64,000 nucleotides of DNA from Shewanella oneidensis MR-1 (GTDB lineage: Bacteria > Pseudomonadota > Gammaproteobacteria > Enterobacterales > Shewanellaceae), in contig NC_004347.2 in assembly GCF_000146165.2 (NCBI RefSeq), forward strand, positions 1,984,001 to 2,048,000, written 5' to 3'. Below, one piece after another: positions 55,666 to 64,000 of this stretch. The notes under the pieces were generated by a model. The model was given only the letters and a program-made list of their open reading frames with translations. It did no database searches and was not told the DNA's origin. A program made the position numbers and the translations under genes. Each line of letters begins with the position of its first letter. Within the stretch, counting starts at the first letter, position 1.

Positions 55666-56537
55666 TGTCTGTATTAATTAACAAAGATACCAAGGTAATT
55701 TGCCAAGGCTTTACCGGTGGTCAAGGTACTTTCCACTCTCAACAAGCGATCGATTACGGTACGCAAATGGTCGGTGGTGTATCTCCAGGCAAAGGCGGCA
55801 GCGAGCACTTAGGTCTGCCAGTGTTTAACACTGTAAAAGACGCGGTTGCAGCGACTGGCGCCACGGCTTCTGTTATTTACGTTCCAGCGCCTTTCTGTAA
55901 AGATGCTATCCTCGAAGCAATCGACGGTGGTATTGAGCTAATCGTTTGTATCACTGAAGGCATCCCAACACTGGATATGCTGCAAGTGAAAGTGAAGCTT
56001 GAAGAAACGGGCGTTCGCATGATCGGTCCTAACTGCCCAGGTGTTATCACTCCAGGTGAATGTAAGATCGGTATTATGCCAGGCCACATCCACTTGAAAG
56101 GTAAAGTGGGTATCGTTTCTCGTTCAGGAACACTGACCTATGAAGCGGTTAAGCAAACTACAGACGAAGGTTTCGGCCAATCTACTTGCGTAGGTATCGG
56201 TGGTGACCCAATCCCAGGCACTAACTTCATCGACGTATTGGAAATGTTCCAAAACGATCCACAGACTGAAGCTATCGTGATGATCGGTGAAATCGGTGGT
56301 ACAGCTGAAGAAGAAGCGGCAGCTTACATCAAAGCTCACGTGACTAAACCAGTTGTATCTTATATCGCGGGCGTAACGGCTCCTGCGGGTAAGCGCATGG
56401 GCCATGCTGGTGCGATTATCGCCGGCGGTAAAGGTACTGCGGCTGACAAATTTGCGGCACTAGAAGCCGCGGGCGTGACGACTGTCCGCTCGTTAGCGGA
56501 TATCGGCAAAGCGCTGCGTGCTAAAACCGGTTGGTAA
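55665..56537 (+). CDS. sucD: Succinyl-CoA synthetase alpha subunit
   Basis: A 290-residue subunit. CoA-binding Rossmann part ([20 protein letters not shown] at residues ~14-33) and the catalytic histidine, phosphorylated during turnover, in [14 protein letters not shown] (near residue 246). Translationally coupled to sucC; the operon ends at the terminator at 56556-56580. Confidence 0.96.
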   Translation: MSVLINKDTKVICQGFTGGQGTFHSQQAIDYGTQMVGGVSPGKGGSEHLGLPVFNTVKDAVAATGATASVIYVPAPFCKDAILEAIDGGIELIVCITEGIPTLDMLQVKVKLEETGVRMIGPNCPGVITPGECKIGIMPGHIHLKGKVGIVSRSGTLTYEAVKQTTDEGFGQSTCVGIGGDPIPGTNFIDVLEMFQNDPQTEAIVMIGEIGGTAEEEAAAYIKAHVTKPVVSYIAGVTAPAGKRMGHAGAIIAGGKGTAADKFAALEAAGVTTVRSLADIGKALRAKTGW

Positions 56538-56555
56538 TCTAACCGTTAAAACACG

Positions 56556-56580
56556 AAAAGGCGCCTAAGGCGCCTTTTTT
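56556..56580 (+). terminator. Rho-independent terminator of the suc operon
   Basis: AAAAGGCGCC (56556-56565) / GGCGCCTTTT (56569-56578) with a TAA loop, followed by TT; 19 bp past sucD. Confidence 0.92.
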
Positions 56581-56863
56581 ATTGCGCGTGGTTTTTCTGT
56601 ACCCACCAGTTAAGTGTGAGAATGGGACAAACCTAACACCGAGGAGGCTAGCATTTTTATTTACAAAGGGTTAGATTGGGCTTCTCTACTCGATATCGTT
56701 ATTCGGTTAACGTTCGATTGTATTGGTAGAGCCACAACCTAAGCCTTGCGCTTATGGCCCCACGGCTATTCAGCAATAAATCTTGCACTTAATTACCACG
56801 CGATTGCAGCACTAGGCTGCAAGCGTATTTATATCGGTTTATCCCATTGGGGGAGGATAAACC

Positions 56864-57322
56864 ATGAGCAGATGGTTAACCTTAAGGGACATCTATTTAC
56901 ATGAGGGAAAGACTGTGAAAGCACCAAAGATCATTATTTCGGAAATCGATTTAGAAAGACTCGAGCGCCTGCTAGAGTCTCTGCCTGCAAATGCATTTCC
57001 AGGCAGAGCTGCTTTGGAGGCTGAGCTAGACCGAGCTGACATTGTGCCTGCGGCGCAGATGCCAGCCAATGTGGTGACGATGAATTCCGAAGTGAAATTT
57101 AGAGTGTCATCCAGCAATGATACCTTTTGTTTACGTTTAGTGTATCCAAAGGATGCAACTGGTGAGGGCACGATTTCGATCCTCGCGCCGGTGGGCAGTG
57201 CCTTATTGGGATTATCTCAAGGCGATCAAATTGAATGGCCAGGCCCTGGCGGAACGATGGTAAAAGTCTGTATTGAAGAAATTGTTTATCAGCCAGAGCG
57301 CAGCGGTGACTTTCACCGTTAA
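56864..57322 (+). CDS. rnk: Nucleoside diphosphate kinase regulator (Rnk), GreA/GreB C-terminal family
   Basis: A Rnk protein with a short N-terminal helix-rich arm (IIISEIDLERLERLLESLP) and the GreA/GreB-like FKBP-fold C-terminal domain (VVTMNSEVKFRV ... ISILAPVGSALLGLSQGDQIEW). Rnk binds RNA polymerase near the secondary channel in E. coli. Two starts compete: ATG 56864 with a strong GGAGGA six bases before (152 residues), and GTG 56915 with GAGGGA six bases before (135 residues, matching the E. coli length of 136). I list the longer form because its ribosome site is strongest, but the family favours the shorter. The 17 extra residues (MSRWLTLRDIYLHEGKT) have no known match. Confidence 0.85.
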   Translation: MSRWLTLRDIYLHEGKTVKAPKIIISEIDLERLERLLESLPANAFPGRAALEAELDRADIVPAAQMPANVVTMNSEVKFRVSSSNDTFCLRLVYPKDATGEGTISILAPVGSALLGLSQGDQIEWPGPGGTMVKVCIEEIVYQPERSGDFHR

Positions 57323-57370
57323 TCCTTAAGCGGGATTGTTGTGTAGAGGGCGGTAAGGAAGGATGCAAAG

Positions 57371-57868
57371 ATGATTATAGAAACCGAACGTTTACTTTTG
57401 AGACCGTTTAACGAGCAGGATGTTGATGCCCTCTATTTGATGAACAGTAACCCTGCGATGTTGAAATACATTCCAACCGCGCCTTTTACTGATCGCGAGC
57501 AAGCTCGAGAACTGTTCCATAATGTGATCCTACAGGATTATCAGCAACGGGGATTTGGTCGCTGGGCGGTAGAGCATAAAGCCGATAATAGGGTGATTGG
57601 CTTTTGTGGACCCAAATTTATTCCTGAGTTTAACGAAGTCGAAATTGGCTATCGTTATTTCCCAGAATATTGGGGTAAGGGCATTGGTACTGAAGCTGCC
57701 GAGGCGGCGCTGAGTGTGTTTCCCCAATTTGGGATTAAGCAAACCATTGCTTTGATCTTAGAGGGGAATTTAGGTTCAGAAACGGTGGCGAAACGCGTGG
57801 GCATGTACTGGCGCGAGCACAGTGAATTTATGGGACATAAGATCAATGTTTACGCCAAGATTTTATGA
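57371..57868 (+). CDS. GNAT-family N-acetyltransferase (RimJ/RimL-like)
   Basis: A 165-residue acetyl-CoA-dependent acetyltransferase. Opening IETERLLLRPFNEQDVDAL is typical of the RimJ/RimL/Acetyltransf_3 clade, and the acetyl-CoA loop is seen as YFPEYWGKGIGTEAAEAAL (about residues 96-114). The acceptor, a protein N-terminus or a small amine, cannot be told. Starts 48 bp after rnk with AAGGA upstream and ends in a bidirectional terminator, so it may be co-transcribed with rnk. Confidence 0.85.
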   Translation: MIIETERLLLRPFNEQDVDALYLMNSNPAMLKYIPTAPFTDREQARELFHNVILQDYQQRGFGRWAVEHKADNRVIGFCGPKFIPEFNEVEIGYRYFPEYWGKGIGTEAAEAALSVFPQFGIKQTIALILEGNLGSETVAKRVGMYWREHSEFMGHKINVYAKIL

Positions 57869-57890
57869 CTAACCCTTTGTTGTAAAATAA

Positions 57891-57918
57891 AAAAACCAGC
57901 CGATGGCTGGTTTTTTTA
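57891..57918. terminator. Bidirectional terminator between the GNAT gene and fur
   Basis: AAAAACCAGCC (57891-57901) / GGCTGGTTTTT (57905-57915) with loop GAT; A and T tracts on both sides. Confidence 0.9.
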
Positions 57919-57964
57919 TTATTTAAGTTACCGCTAAGGCGCTATTGGAATTGGCCGAGCAAGC

Positions 57965-58396
57965 TTATTCGTCGTTGTGCTCGCAGTTATCATTAGTGCA
58001 ATGACCGTACAAATATAAGCTATGGTTTGTTAGCTTGATATTGTACTTACTGGCAATCTCGTCTTGACGACGTTCAATTACTTCATCAGAAAATTCAATC
58101 ACTTTACCACAAGACAGGCAAACTAAGTGATCATGGTGATGCTGAGTCGATAACTCGAATACGGCCTTACCACTTTCAAAGTGGTGACGAGATACAATAC
58201 CGGCATCATCAAACTGGTTTAACACACGGTAGACTGTTGCTAGACCAATTTCTTCACCTAAATCGAGCAGTTTCTTATATAAGTCTTCTGCACTTATATG
58301 TTGGTTTTCAGGTCCTTGCATCAGTTCTAGGATCTTGACTCGTGGCAGGGTGATTTTCAAACCGGCTTTTTTTAGCGCTTGATTTCCATCTGTCAT
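57965..58396 (-). CDS. fur: Ferric uptake regulator
   Basis: A 143-residue Fur protein: winged helix (residues 1-80; LKKAGLKITLPRVKILELMQ) and a dimerisation/metal domain with HHHDHLVCLSCGKVIEF, whose histidines and CxxC bind the regulatory and zinc sites, and a C-terminal CTNDNC motif. It represses iron-uptake genes when loaded with Fe2+. Single gene; I see no clear Fur box in the 200 bp upstream. Confidence 0.96.
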   Translation of the reverse strand: MTDGNQALKKAGLKITLPRVKILELMQGPENQHISAEDLYKKLLDLGEEIGLATVYRVLNQFDDAGIVSRHHFESGKAVFELSTQHHHDHLVCLSCGKVIEFSDEVIERRQDEIASKYNIKLTNHSLYLYGHCTNDNCEHNDE

Positions 58397-58652
58397 TGCT
58401 AATCTCTTGATTGCAGAACCAATAGGTTCATCCGTGGATAGTGCTTGCCATTATAGGGGGTCAAATTAAAAACTTAAACCTTTGTTCTGGCTTTATAGGG
58501 CTATATGCAGATAAATTGTGTTACTGAGCGTGAAATTGCAATAAATTGCGGCAATTCAAGCATAGTTTTTGTAAGGTTATACCAAGGAATAATGTTCACG
58601 ATGCGAAAAATTCGTGACAATAAATAGAATAATGACAATAAAAGGAAACAGT

Positions 58653-59384
58653 ATGTACCAACATATTGTGGTATTAACTGGCGCGGGTATTTCTGCTGAG
58701 TCGGGATTACGTACCTTTCGCGATCAAGATGGTTTGTGGGAAGAGCATCATATAGAAGATGTGGCAACACCAGAAGGCTATGCAAAAGATGCTGAACTCG
58801 TCGAACGTTTCTATAACAGTCGCTGGGAGCAATTACACTGTGGTACTGTGATGCCTAATGCGGCACATCTTGCATTAGCCAAGTTAGAGGCTGAGTTTTC
58901 TGGGCAGTTATTGGTTGTAACTCAAAATATTGATGATTTACATGAGCGTGCTGGATCTCGTCGTTTACTGCATATGCACGGCGAACTCTCTAAAGGACGC
59001 TGTCCGCGCTCGCGCCAAACCTTTTTATTAAGAGAACCTTTTGGAGTGAATAACGGCTGTACTTGCTGTATTCCCGCGCAAAGACTGCGGCCCCATGTGG
59101 TGTGGTTTGGCGAAATGCCCTTAGGGATGGATAGAATTCACGATGCGCTCGATAACTGTGATTTATTTATCGCCATTGGTACCTCGGGCACGGTTTATCC
59201 TGCTGCGGGTTTTGTCGACACGGCAAATCACCATGGAGCGCAAACCGTTGAGGTCAACCTACAATCGCCCGATAGGCATAGCCAATTTCAATACCATTTA
59301 ACGGGAAGGGCTGGGGAACTCGTACCTAAATTAGTGGATACGATTCTCGCGGGGCGTGTGATCGGCTCTGATTTGGCCGAATGA
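58653..59384 (+). CDS. cobB: NAD-dependent protein deacylase, sirtuin (CobB)
   Basis: A 243-residue Sir2 enzyme that removes acyl groups from protein lysines using NAD. NAD motif GAGISAESGLRTFRDQDGLW (residues 10-29), TQNIDDLHERAG, catalytic His in MHGEL (near residue 111), and a zinc module with cysteines at RC, CTCC. The YxxR pair in RFYNSRWEQL (near residues 56-62) is the feature of SIRT5-like desuccinylase activity, also found in E. coli CobB. Start at 58653 after AAAGGA. Upstream is the fur promoter side; a kinase-like gene follows after 11 bp. AMP-forming acyl-CoA synthetases such as the PrpE-like protein in this window are typical CobB targets. Confidence 0.93.
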   Translation: MYQHIVVLTGAGISAESGLRTFRDQDGLWEEHHIEDVATPEGYAKDAELVERFYNSRWEQLHCGTVMPNAAHLALAKLEAEFSGQLLVVTQNIDDLHERAGSRRLLHMHGELSKGRCPRSRQTFLLREPFGVNNGCTCCIPAQRLRPHVVWFGEMPLGMDRIHDALDNCDLFIAIGTSGTVYPAAGFVDTANHHGAQTVEVNLQSPDRHSQFQYHLTGRAGELVPKLVDTILAGRVIGSDLAE

Positions 59385-59395
59385 GTGACTAACAG

Positions 59396-59845
59396 ATGAC
59401 GCAAAAACTCGCAATTATCATGCGTGGCTTGCCCGGAAGTGGAAAATCCCATTGGGTTGAGCAGTTTATTGCCAACCTGACTTTGGAGGATGCATTGCGT
59501 CTCCGCCAAGGTGGGATTTTCTCGACCGATAGTTTTTTCTATCAAGGTGAGGAATATTGCTTCGATGCCAAAAAGCTTTCCGAATACCATCAGCGTAATT
59601 TAACCGCTTTTATTCAAGCGTTAAGCAATGCCCAGCCTATCGTGATTTGTGATAATACCAACCTTAGCCGCTGGGAATATATGGCCTATGAGGCTGCTGC
59701 CAAAGCTCTCGATTATCAAGTGCGTATCGTGCTAGTAGGCGACCCATCAGACTCTGTTCATCAAAAGCTGTGCGCCGAGCGTAATCGCCATGGTGTGCCG
59801 TTAACTCAAATTCGAAGGATGGCAAAACTGTTTGAGGCATTTTAG
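59396..59845 (+). CDS. P-loop kinase-like protein (AAA/zeta-toxin/PNKP-like)
   Basis: A 149-residue single-domain protein. Walker A is GLPGSGKS (residues 11-18); FSTDSFF is the region around the phosphate-acceptor-binding aspartate, and VICDNTNLSRWEY is the N-cap/DNTN motif found in NEDD4BP2 and PNKP-type kinases. That places it with small ATP-dependent polynucleotide or nucleoside kinases, but no substrate is known. It starts 11 bp after cobB and probably shares its transcript. Confidence 0.75.
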   Translation: MTQKLAIIMRGLPGSGKSHWVEQFIANLTLEDALRLRQGGIFSTDSFFYQGEEYCFDAKKLSEYHQRNLTAFIQALSNAQPIVICDNTNLSRWEYMAYEAAAKALDYQVRIVLVGDPSDSVHQKLCAERNRHGVPLTQIRRMAKLFEAF

Positions 59846-59961
59846 TATTCCTTTGTTTGTCATCTTGTGGCGTTATCTTCTATTCAAGGTTAATGTCCAA
59901 TACGATTAGCAAGAGTTGCATAAGCTTGATCGTAATGACAGTTTCCTATTGATTTGTCGAT

Positions 59962-59967
59962 TATAAT
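59962..59967 (+). promoter_or_regulatory. Putative -10 box before the small membrane protein gene
   Basis: A perfect TATAAT lies 29 bp before the TTG start at 59997; the -35 region (CAGTTT) is poor. Confidence 0.4.
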
Positions 59968-59996
59968 GCTGCGAGTTGGTTCCTCTGGAGTTTATC

Positions 59997-60359
59997 TTGT
60001 TAACAAAACTACTGCTCACCTTAGCCGTCATCATTATGGCGATATTGCTGCTCGTTAAGCGTAAGCCTGGCGCGCTTCAAGTGACAGTGTCAGATGCGCC
60101 TGTGTCGCTAAGTTTATGGCGCCGTTATGGAATGAGTGGGGCATTTTTGTTACTGGGACTTTGCTTGTTAAGCTACAGTGTATGGTACTGGCGCGATCAG
60201 CACAAAGTGGTGACAGTGACCATTGTGTCTCCATCGGGTGAACATTCTGGCATTTATCATGCCCGTAAAGGCGATATCTCAGAAGCTAAGATGGTCACGG
60301 TTGAGGGCGTGCATATTCGCTTCTCAAATGCCGAGCGGTTGGAGATCTTGGAAGACTAA
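59997..60359 (+). CDS. Small membrane protein of unknown function
   Basis: A 120-residue protein with two hydrophobic helices (LLLTLAVIIMAILLLVK near residues 4-20, and GAFLLLGLCLLSYSVWYW near 45-62) and a C-terminal, probably periplasmic, beta-rich part (VVTVTIVSPSGEHSGIYHAR). Start is TTG at 59997, six bases after GGAG; the alternative TTG at 59976 lacks a site. I do not recognise a family. It lies between the cobB-kinase pair and corA, with its own -10-like box. Confidence 0.7.
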   Translation: MLTKLLLTLAVIIMAILLLVKRKPGALQVTVSDAPVSLSLWRRYGMSGAFLLLGLCLLSYSVWYWRDQHKVVTVTIVSPSGEHSGIYHARKGDISEAKMVTVEGVHIRFSNAERLEILED

Positions 60360-60484
60360 AACAGATTTATTTTATGAATTTATCGCTCCCGCCTTTTCAT
60401 TACTAAGTTATGCGTTAAACTAGCGACAATTTTTTAGCCTGCACTTAAGTGGACTTTTAGCTTAAGTTTTTTTCAGGAGGACAC

Positions 60485-61432
60485 ATGATTACTGCCTACA
60501 TCTATGAAAACCGTCAGTTGACGGTGACTGAGATTAACATTCAAGACAGTATTCCGGCGTCGACCATATGGTTGGATCTTTATAAACCTGATGATGCAGA
60601 GCGAGAATGGTTAAGTCATTTTTCTGTTGAAGAAGTGCCTGACGAAGAAGATATCAATGAGATTGAGGCTTCGGCGCGTTTTTATCAAAACAGCGACGGT
60701 TTGCATATCAACTCTTTATTCCCACAGCGAGTGGGCCAAGATGTGCGTGGGGTGAACGTTTCCTTTAACCTACGTACCAATTTCCTACTGACCATTCGTG
60801 AAGAAGATGTCGGACTTATCCGCCTCTTACGTAACTATTTGCGTTTGGGGCGGCTAGAAGTTTCTACGCCCCAGGAATTATTTCTCGAACTATTTAACTT
60901 AAAAGTGGATTACCTCTCCGACTTGATCGAGGACGTGTATACCGTACTTGAAAATGTTGGCGAGCAGGTTTTCGACAGCGAAGAACTCGATGATGTGTTC
61001 AAGCTGATTACGCTGCAGGAGGACTCGAACGGGAAAATTCGTTTAAGTTTACTCGATACCCAGCGTTCATTACGCTATATGCAGCGGTACTACCGCGGTC
61101 AATTGTCTGATGAGCATTTAAAAGACTTACGTGAGATGCTCTCGGATATCGAGTCTTTAATGCCTCACAGCCAGTTTATTTTCGACAAGTTAAACTTCTT
61201 GCTGGACGCTGCGATGGGTTTCAGTGGATTGCAGCAGAATAAGATCATCAAAATCTTCTCGGTTGCGGCCGTAGTCTTTCTTCCGCCGACACTGATTGCG
61301 AGTAGTTACGGGATGAACTTTAACGGTATGCCTGAGTTGCAATGGCAATATGGTTATCCTATGGCGATTTTAATGATGCTCGCGAGTGCCGCGGGAACCT
61401 ATTTCTTCTTTAAACGTAAACACTGGCTTTAA
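60485..61432 (+). CDS. corA: CorA-family magnesium transporter
   Basis: A 315-residue pentameric Mg2+/Co2+/Ni2+ channel: a large cytoplasmic alpha/beta domain, a long stalk helix (about residues 170-255), and two C-terminal membrane helices. The selectivity motif GMN is in SSYGMNFNGMPE (near residue 276), between them. The start follows AGGAGG with good spacing. Single gene. No Mg-sensing leader was recognised in the 125-bp gap before it. Confidence 0.95.
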   Translation: MITAYIYENRQLTVTEINIQDSIPASTIWLDLYKPDDAEREWLSHFSVEEVPDEEDINEIEASARFYQNSDGLHINSLFPQRVGQDVRGVNVSFNLRTNFLLTIREEDVGLIRLLRNYLRLGRLEVSTPQELFLELFNLKVDYLSDLIEDVYTVLENVGEQVFDSEELDDVFKLITLQEDSNGKIRLSLLDTQRSLRYMQRYYRGQLSDEHLKDLREMLSDIESLMPHSQFIFDKLNFLLDAAMGFSGLQQNKIIKIFSVAAVVFLPPTLIASSYGMNFNGMPELQWQYGYPMAILMMLASAAGTYFFFKRKHWL

Positions 61433-61494
61433 TTAAGTGCCTGATTTAAATAGAAAGTAAAAAGCCGGAGTCTCTCCTGCTTTTTACTGATGTT

Positions 61495-62757
61495 TTACTT
61501 GCGGCTATCACCCCCAAAGTAATAACTGACACGTTCCCGTGGGTTGAGGTATTCGTGTACTTTTTCAGGTAAAGCTGCAGCGGGGAGGCAGCGCACAATA
61601 CTGATCCCTTCGACTTCAAGATCGACGATAGGCGCTTGATCTTTAGGCACTAATGCATCGTAAACGAGGATTTTAGGGCAGAGTAGTTTTTGCAAGTTAA
61701 CCGACATCACCATGGCATATTGGCCGCTAGATAATTCCACCACACTTCCCGGCGGATAAATACCCAACATTTTGATCATTTTGCCAATATATTCCTGATT
61801 TAATTTCGTTTTATATTGCTTATACAAATGTCCTAATGCGGCGTAGGGCATACGTGCTTTACCCTGGTTACTGGGATAACAAAGGGAGTCATATTCATTC
61901 ACGACCGCTAATAATTGGGATATCTTATCAAGGTCCGCCTCCTTTAACCCTTTGGGATAACCACTGCCATCAAGAAACTCATGGTGGTTAATGATCGCAG
62001 GGAGTGCGGCTTCAGGGAAATTGTCTGCCAGCTTGAGTAAATCAATCCCAAGTAGAGGATGCTGCTTAATAAAATTAAGCTCGGGTGCAGACCAAGGTGT
62101 GGTTTTTTTCAAAATTTGCGGGGGTACTTTGAGTTTTCCCACATCATGAAACAGAGCGCTTAAGCCGACTAATTCGATTTCACTACGGTCCCATTCCATC
62201 TCTTTGGCAATCAGCATGGAGAGGATGGAGACATTTAATGAATGATAATAAATGCTTTCATCCTGCTTGGCATCACTCATTAAATGCAGCACTAGATTGT
62301 CTGAGGTTAAGAGTTGTTCCACCATACTTTGAACTAACACCTTGGCATCATCAACGGCATTCAATGGCCGATTGCGTAGCTTAGAGATCAGACTGCGCAT
62401 CATGGCGACTGAGCGAGTGAAATTTTGCTCAGTTTTATGAATATCTCGGCGAAGTTTCTTTTGTACTTCAATTTGTTCAGCCTTGTAGATATCCATATTA
62501 TTTTTAAGATCATGGAGTTCAGGGCTGGGAGGCAGTGTTATGGGGTTAACCGCTTCAGGATTTAAGGGGGCGATTTCACTGCGCTCTAAATCGACGATAA
62601 CGTGTTCAATACCAAGATTTTTAATTAATTCAATTTGCGCAGCCTGTTTAATGTGAAAGCTACTGAATAAAAAAGGATGATCTTTCCAGGCAACGGGTAA
62701 ACGCACAAAATTCCCTACCTGTAATTGATGAACTGAGACTTTACAGCTTTTTTTCAT
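61495..62757 (-). CDS. HD-GYP domain cyclic-di-GMP phosphodiesterase-like protein
   Basis: A 420-residue cytoplasmic protein. N-terminal DUF3391-like region (residues 1-140), then the HD-GYP domain: LFHDVGKLKVP with the HD pair (near residue 206) and HHEFLDGSGYPKGLK with the HHExxDGxGYP motif (near residue 258-272). A complete motif predicts hydrolysis of cyclic di-GMP, and so a shift from biofilm to motile state; this is inferred. It has no receiver domain. Divergent from a 2OG oxygenase gene across a 320-bp gap. Confidence 0.88.
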   Translation of the reverse strand: MKKSCKVSVHQLQVGNFVRLPVAWKDHPFLFSSFHIKQAAQIELIKNLGIEHVIVDLERSEIAPLNPEAVNPITLPPSPELHDLKNNMDIYKAEQIEVQKKLRRDIHKTEQNFTRSVAMMRSLISKLRNRPLNAVDDAKVLVQSMVEQLLTSDNLVLHLMSDAKQDESIYYHSLNVSILSMLIAKEMEWDRSEIELVGLSALFHDVGKLKVPPQILKKTTPWSAPELNFIKQHPLLGIDLLKLADNFPEAALPAIINHHEFLDGSGYPKGLKEADLDKISQLLAVVNEYDSLCYPSNQGKARMPYAALGHLYKQYKTKLNQEYIGKMIKMLGIYPPGSVVELSSGQYAMVMSVNLQKLLCPKILVYDALVPKDQAPIVDLEVEGISIVRCLPAAALPEKVHEYLNPRERVSYYFGGDSRK

Positions 62758-63077
62758 ATTTTTGTTATCGCGAAGCTAATGAAGTTATTTTATCCCCAGA
62801 CAACCTGAAGATTCAGAGATCAGCGGGAGTTTAACGCACTTTAGGCAAAGCGGCTATTTGCAGACCTCATGGGCTGAGTTAAAAATAACCAATCCAACGT
62901 ATAGTGCGTTACCACGTGTTAACATTTACTGCCGGTAGAGAGTGACTAAGGCGCTCTACTTCCGTTTTGCATCAATTCAAAAGGTGGTCGGCATTCTGTT
63001 ATTGATGCAGCTTTACAATTACTTAACTAACATGTCAGCATAGTAAGAGTAGAAAATAGCCAAAGCATCGAGCATAT
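62758..63077. other. Gene-free divergent gap before the 2OG oxygenase gene
   Basis: No credible ORF in these 320 bases. A weak hairpin is formed by GTAGAG (62935-62940) and CTCTAC (62954-62959). Both flanking genes must have promoters here; none is obvious. Confidence 0.4.
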
Positions 63078-63773
63078 ATGGATTTTATCGAAGTATACCC
63101 TAATGCAATACCTGATGATCTATGTGATCGTCTCATTCTTGCGTTTGAAAAGCACTCTGGCGTCGTTGATGGGCAAACTGGCAATGGTGTTGACCTTGAA
63201 AAAAAGATCAGTCGAGATCTTACATTAGATAATTTCACCGATTTACAGCCTCTTAAAAATGAATTGTTATCTTACACTCTTAAGGGAACGGCAGACTATT
63301 TTAGCCAATATGCAATGGCGCTAATGGGAGCAGTGGCGGTTTCTGTCAGTGATGAGCAAGGTCAAGCGGTTACCTTAACACCAAGCAATTTTGAGCGTTT
63401 AGGTAAGCCTAGAGCGGAGGCATTAGTCAAATATTTATACCGTAGTGGCAGTATTAATATTCAAAAATATCAAAAGAATAAAGGTGGATATCCCCACTGG
63501 CATTCGGAGCAATTCCCCCAACTAAGCCACAATGAAGCCTTACACCGTGTGGTGCTCTATATGTTTTATTTAAACGATGTGGAGGAGGGGGGGGAGACCG
63601 AGTTTTATTACCAGCAACGTAAGATTTCGCCTAAAAAAGGCACAATGGTGATTGCGCCAGCAGGCTTTACCCATTCCCACCGCGGCAATATGCCTATTAG
63701 TAATGATAAATACATTGCCACCTCTTGGGTGATGTTTAATCGGGCCGAGCAGCTATATGCTGTTTATGCATAA
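63078..63773 (+). CDS. 2-oxoglutarate/Fe(II)-dependent oxygenase, prolyl-hydroxylase-like
   Basis: A 231-residue double-stranded beta-helix enzyme. The iron-binding pair looks like HxE, in YPHWHSEQFP near residue 140 rather than the more usual HxD, and the distal His is in FTHSHRGNMPI near residue 200, followed by a lysine/arginine to hold 2-oxoglutarate. FYLNDVEEGGETEF is a standard strand of the family. It most likely hydroxylates a protein or peptide; the substrate is unknown. Start ATG 63078, weak ribosome site. Confidence 0.82.
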   Translation: MDFIEVYPNAIPDDLCDRLILAFEKHSGVVDGQTGNGVDLEKKISRDLTLDNFTDLQPLKNELLSYTLKGTADYFSQYAMALMGAVAVSVSDEQGQAVTLTPSNFERLGKPRAEALVKYLYRSGSINIQKYQKNKGGYPHWHSEQFPQLSHNEALHRVVLYMFYLNDVEEGGETEFYYQQRKISPKKGTMVIAPAGFTHSHRGNMPISNDKYIATSWVMFNRAEQLYAVYA

Positions 63774-63778
63774 AATGG

Positions 63779-64000
63779 TCAGGCAGGGATGGTAATCCTG
63801 AATAGTGCGCCTTCTAAATGGCTTTCCTCTATTTTCAGGCTTCCACCATAGCTACTGACAATTTCATCACATACGGCTAAACCAATCCCTTGTCCTGGGG
63901 ATTGGGTGTCGGCTCTCACGCCCCGTTGAATGATTTTTTGCCGCAATTGCTCTTCTACGCCTGGGCCATCATCTTCGACGATTAACTCAAAATCACCCTG
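63779..64000 (-). CDS. phoQ: Sensor histidine kinase, PhoQ-like, C-terminal end (partial)
   Basis: Seventy-three residues from the window edge to a TGA at 63779-63781. They form the end of a HATPase_c domain: the N/G1 box EDDGPGVEEQL, the PGQGIGLAV G2 box and the closing strand ALFRITIPA. The RGVRADTQSPGQGIGLAV run resembles PhoQ, whose partner phoP would lie beyond the window. Convergent with the 2OG oxygenase gene, six bases apart. Confidence 0.85.
   Translation of the reverse strand, partial: QGDFELIVEDDGPGVEEQLRQKIIQRGVRADTQSPGQGIGLAVCDEIVSSYGGSLKIEESHLEGALFRITIPA

Noticed and set aside
58397-58652. Fur box between fur and cobB
   Set aside because: No 19-bp GATAATGATAATCATTATC-like dyad is visible.
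1-64000. tRNA or rRNA genes
   Set aside because: I saw no cloverleaf with a TTCGA arm in intergenic sequence and no rRNA-like stretch; all large gaps were read on both strands.

Overview
The window reads as chromosomal DNA of a marine or aquatic gammaproteobacterium, most likely Shewanella. The evidence is the combination of a complete leucine/isovalerate degradation operon (liu), a gltA–sdhCDAB–sucABCD block, a GlyGly-CTERM subtilase, a DUF2986 small protein and a PhoQ-like kinase, all in an order I associate with Shewanella genomes. No RNA gene and no CRISPR array was found.

Layout. Bases 1-3900 are an accessory stretch. It holds nested inverted repeats, an attC-like site, an AbiJ-like abortive-infection gene, an 18-bp tandem repeat, one truncated and one intact REP-associated tyrosine transposase (RAYT), and several palindromic repeats. 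Bases 3930-12930 (minus strand) carry liuR-liuABCDE plus a CoA-transferase pair, which take isovaleryl-CoA to acetyl-CoA and acetoacetyl-CoA. Next come an L,D-transpeptidase, a propionyl/acyl-CoA synthetase, a guanidine-II riboswitch with its Gdx/SugE exporter, and gnd with a HexR-like box. At 19.9-21.9 kb an IS3-family element has broken a small TPR-like gene.

Bases 22-37.5 kb hold a LysR regulator beside an extradiol-dioxygenase-like gene, menA, an SDR protein lacking the usual catalytic Tyr, tesB-ybaY, a large secreted subtilase, a LysR/MFS divergent pair, a MATE pump, a 285-bp MITE-like element, a DUF2986 gene and yqfB. From 37.5 to 44.9 kb lies a three-gene RND efflux operon (one adaptor, two pumps).

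Bases 45.2-56.5 kb form the core TCA block: gltA on the minus strand, divergent from sdhCDAB, sucAB and sucCD on the plus strand. The last part has rnk, a GNAT acetyltransferase, fur, a Sir2 deacylase (cobB) followed by a P-loop kinase, a small membrane protein, corA, an HD-GYP phosphodiesterase, a 2OG-Fe(II) oxygenase and the 3' end of a PhoQ-like kinase.

Most of the window is conserved backbone. The unusual material is concentrated at 1-3.9 kb, around 17.0-17.5 kb, at the IS insertion (20.4-21.6 kb) and at the 36.4-36.7 kb repeat element.
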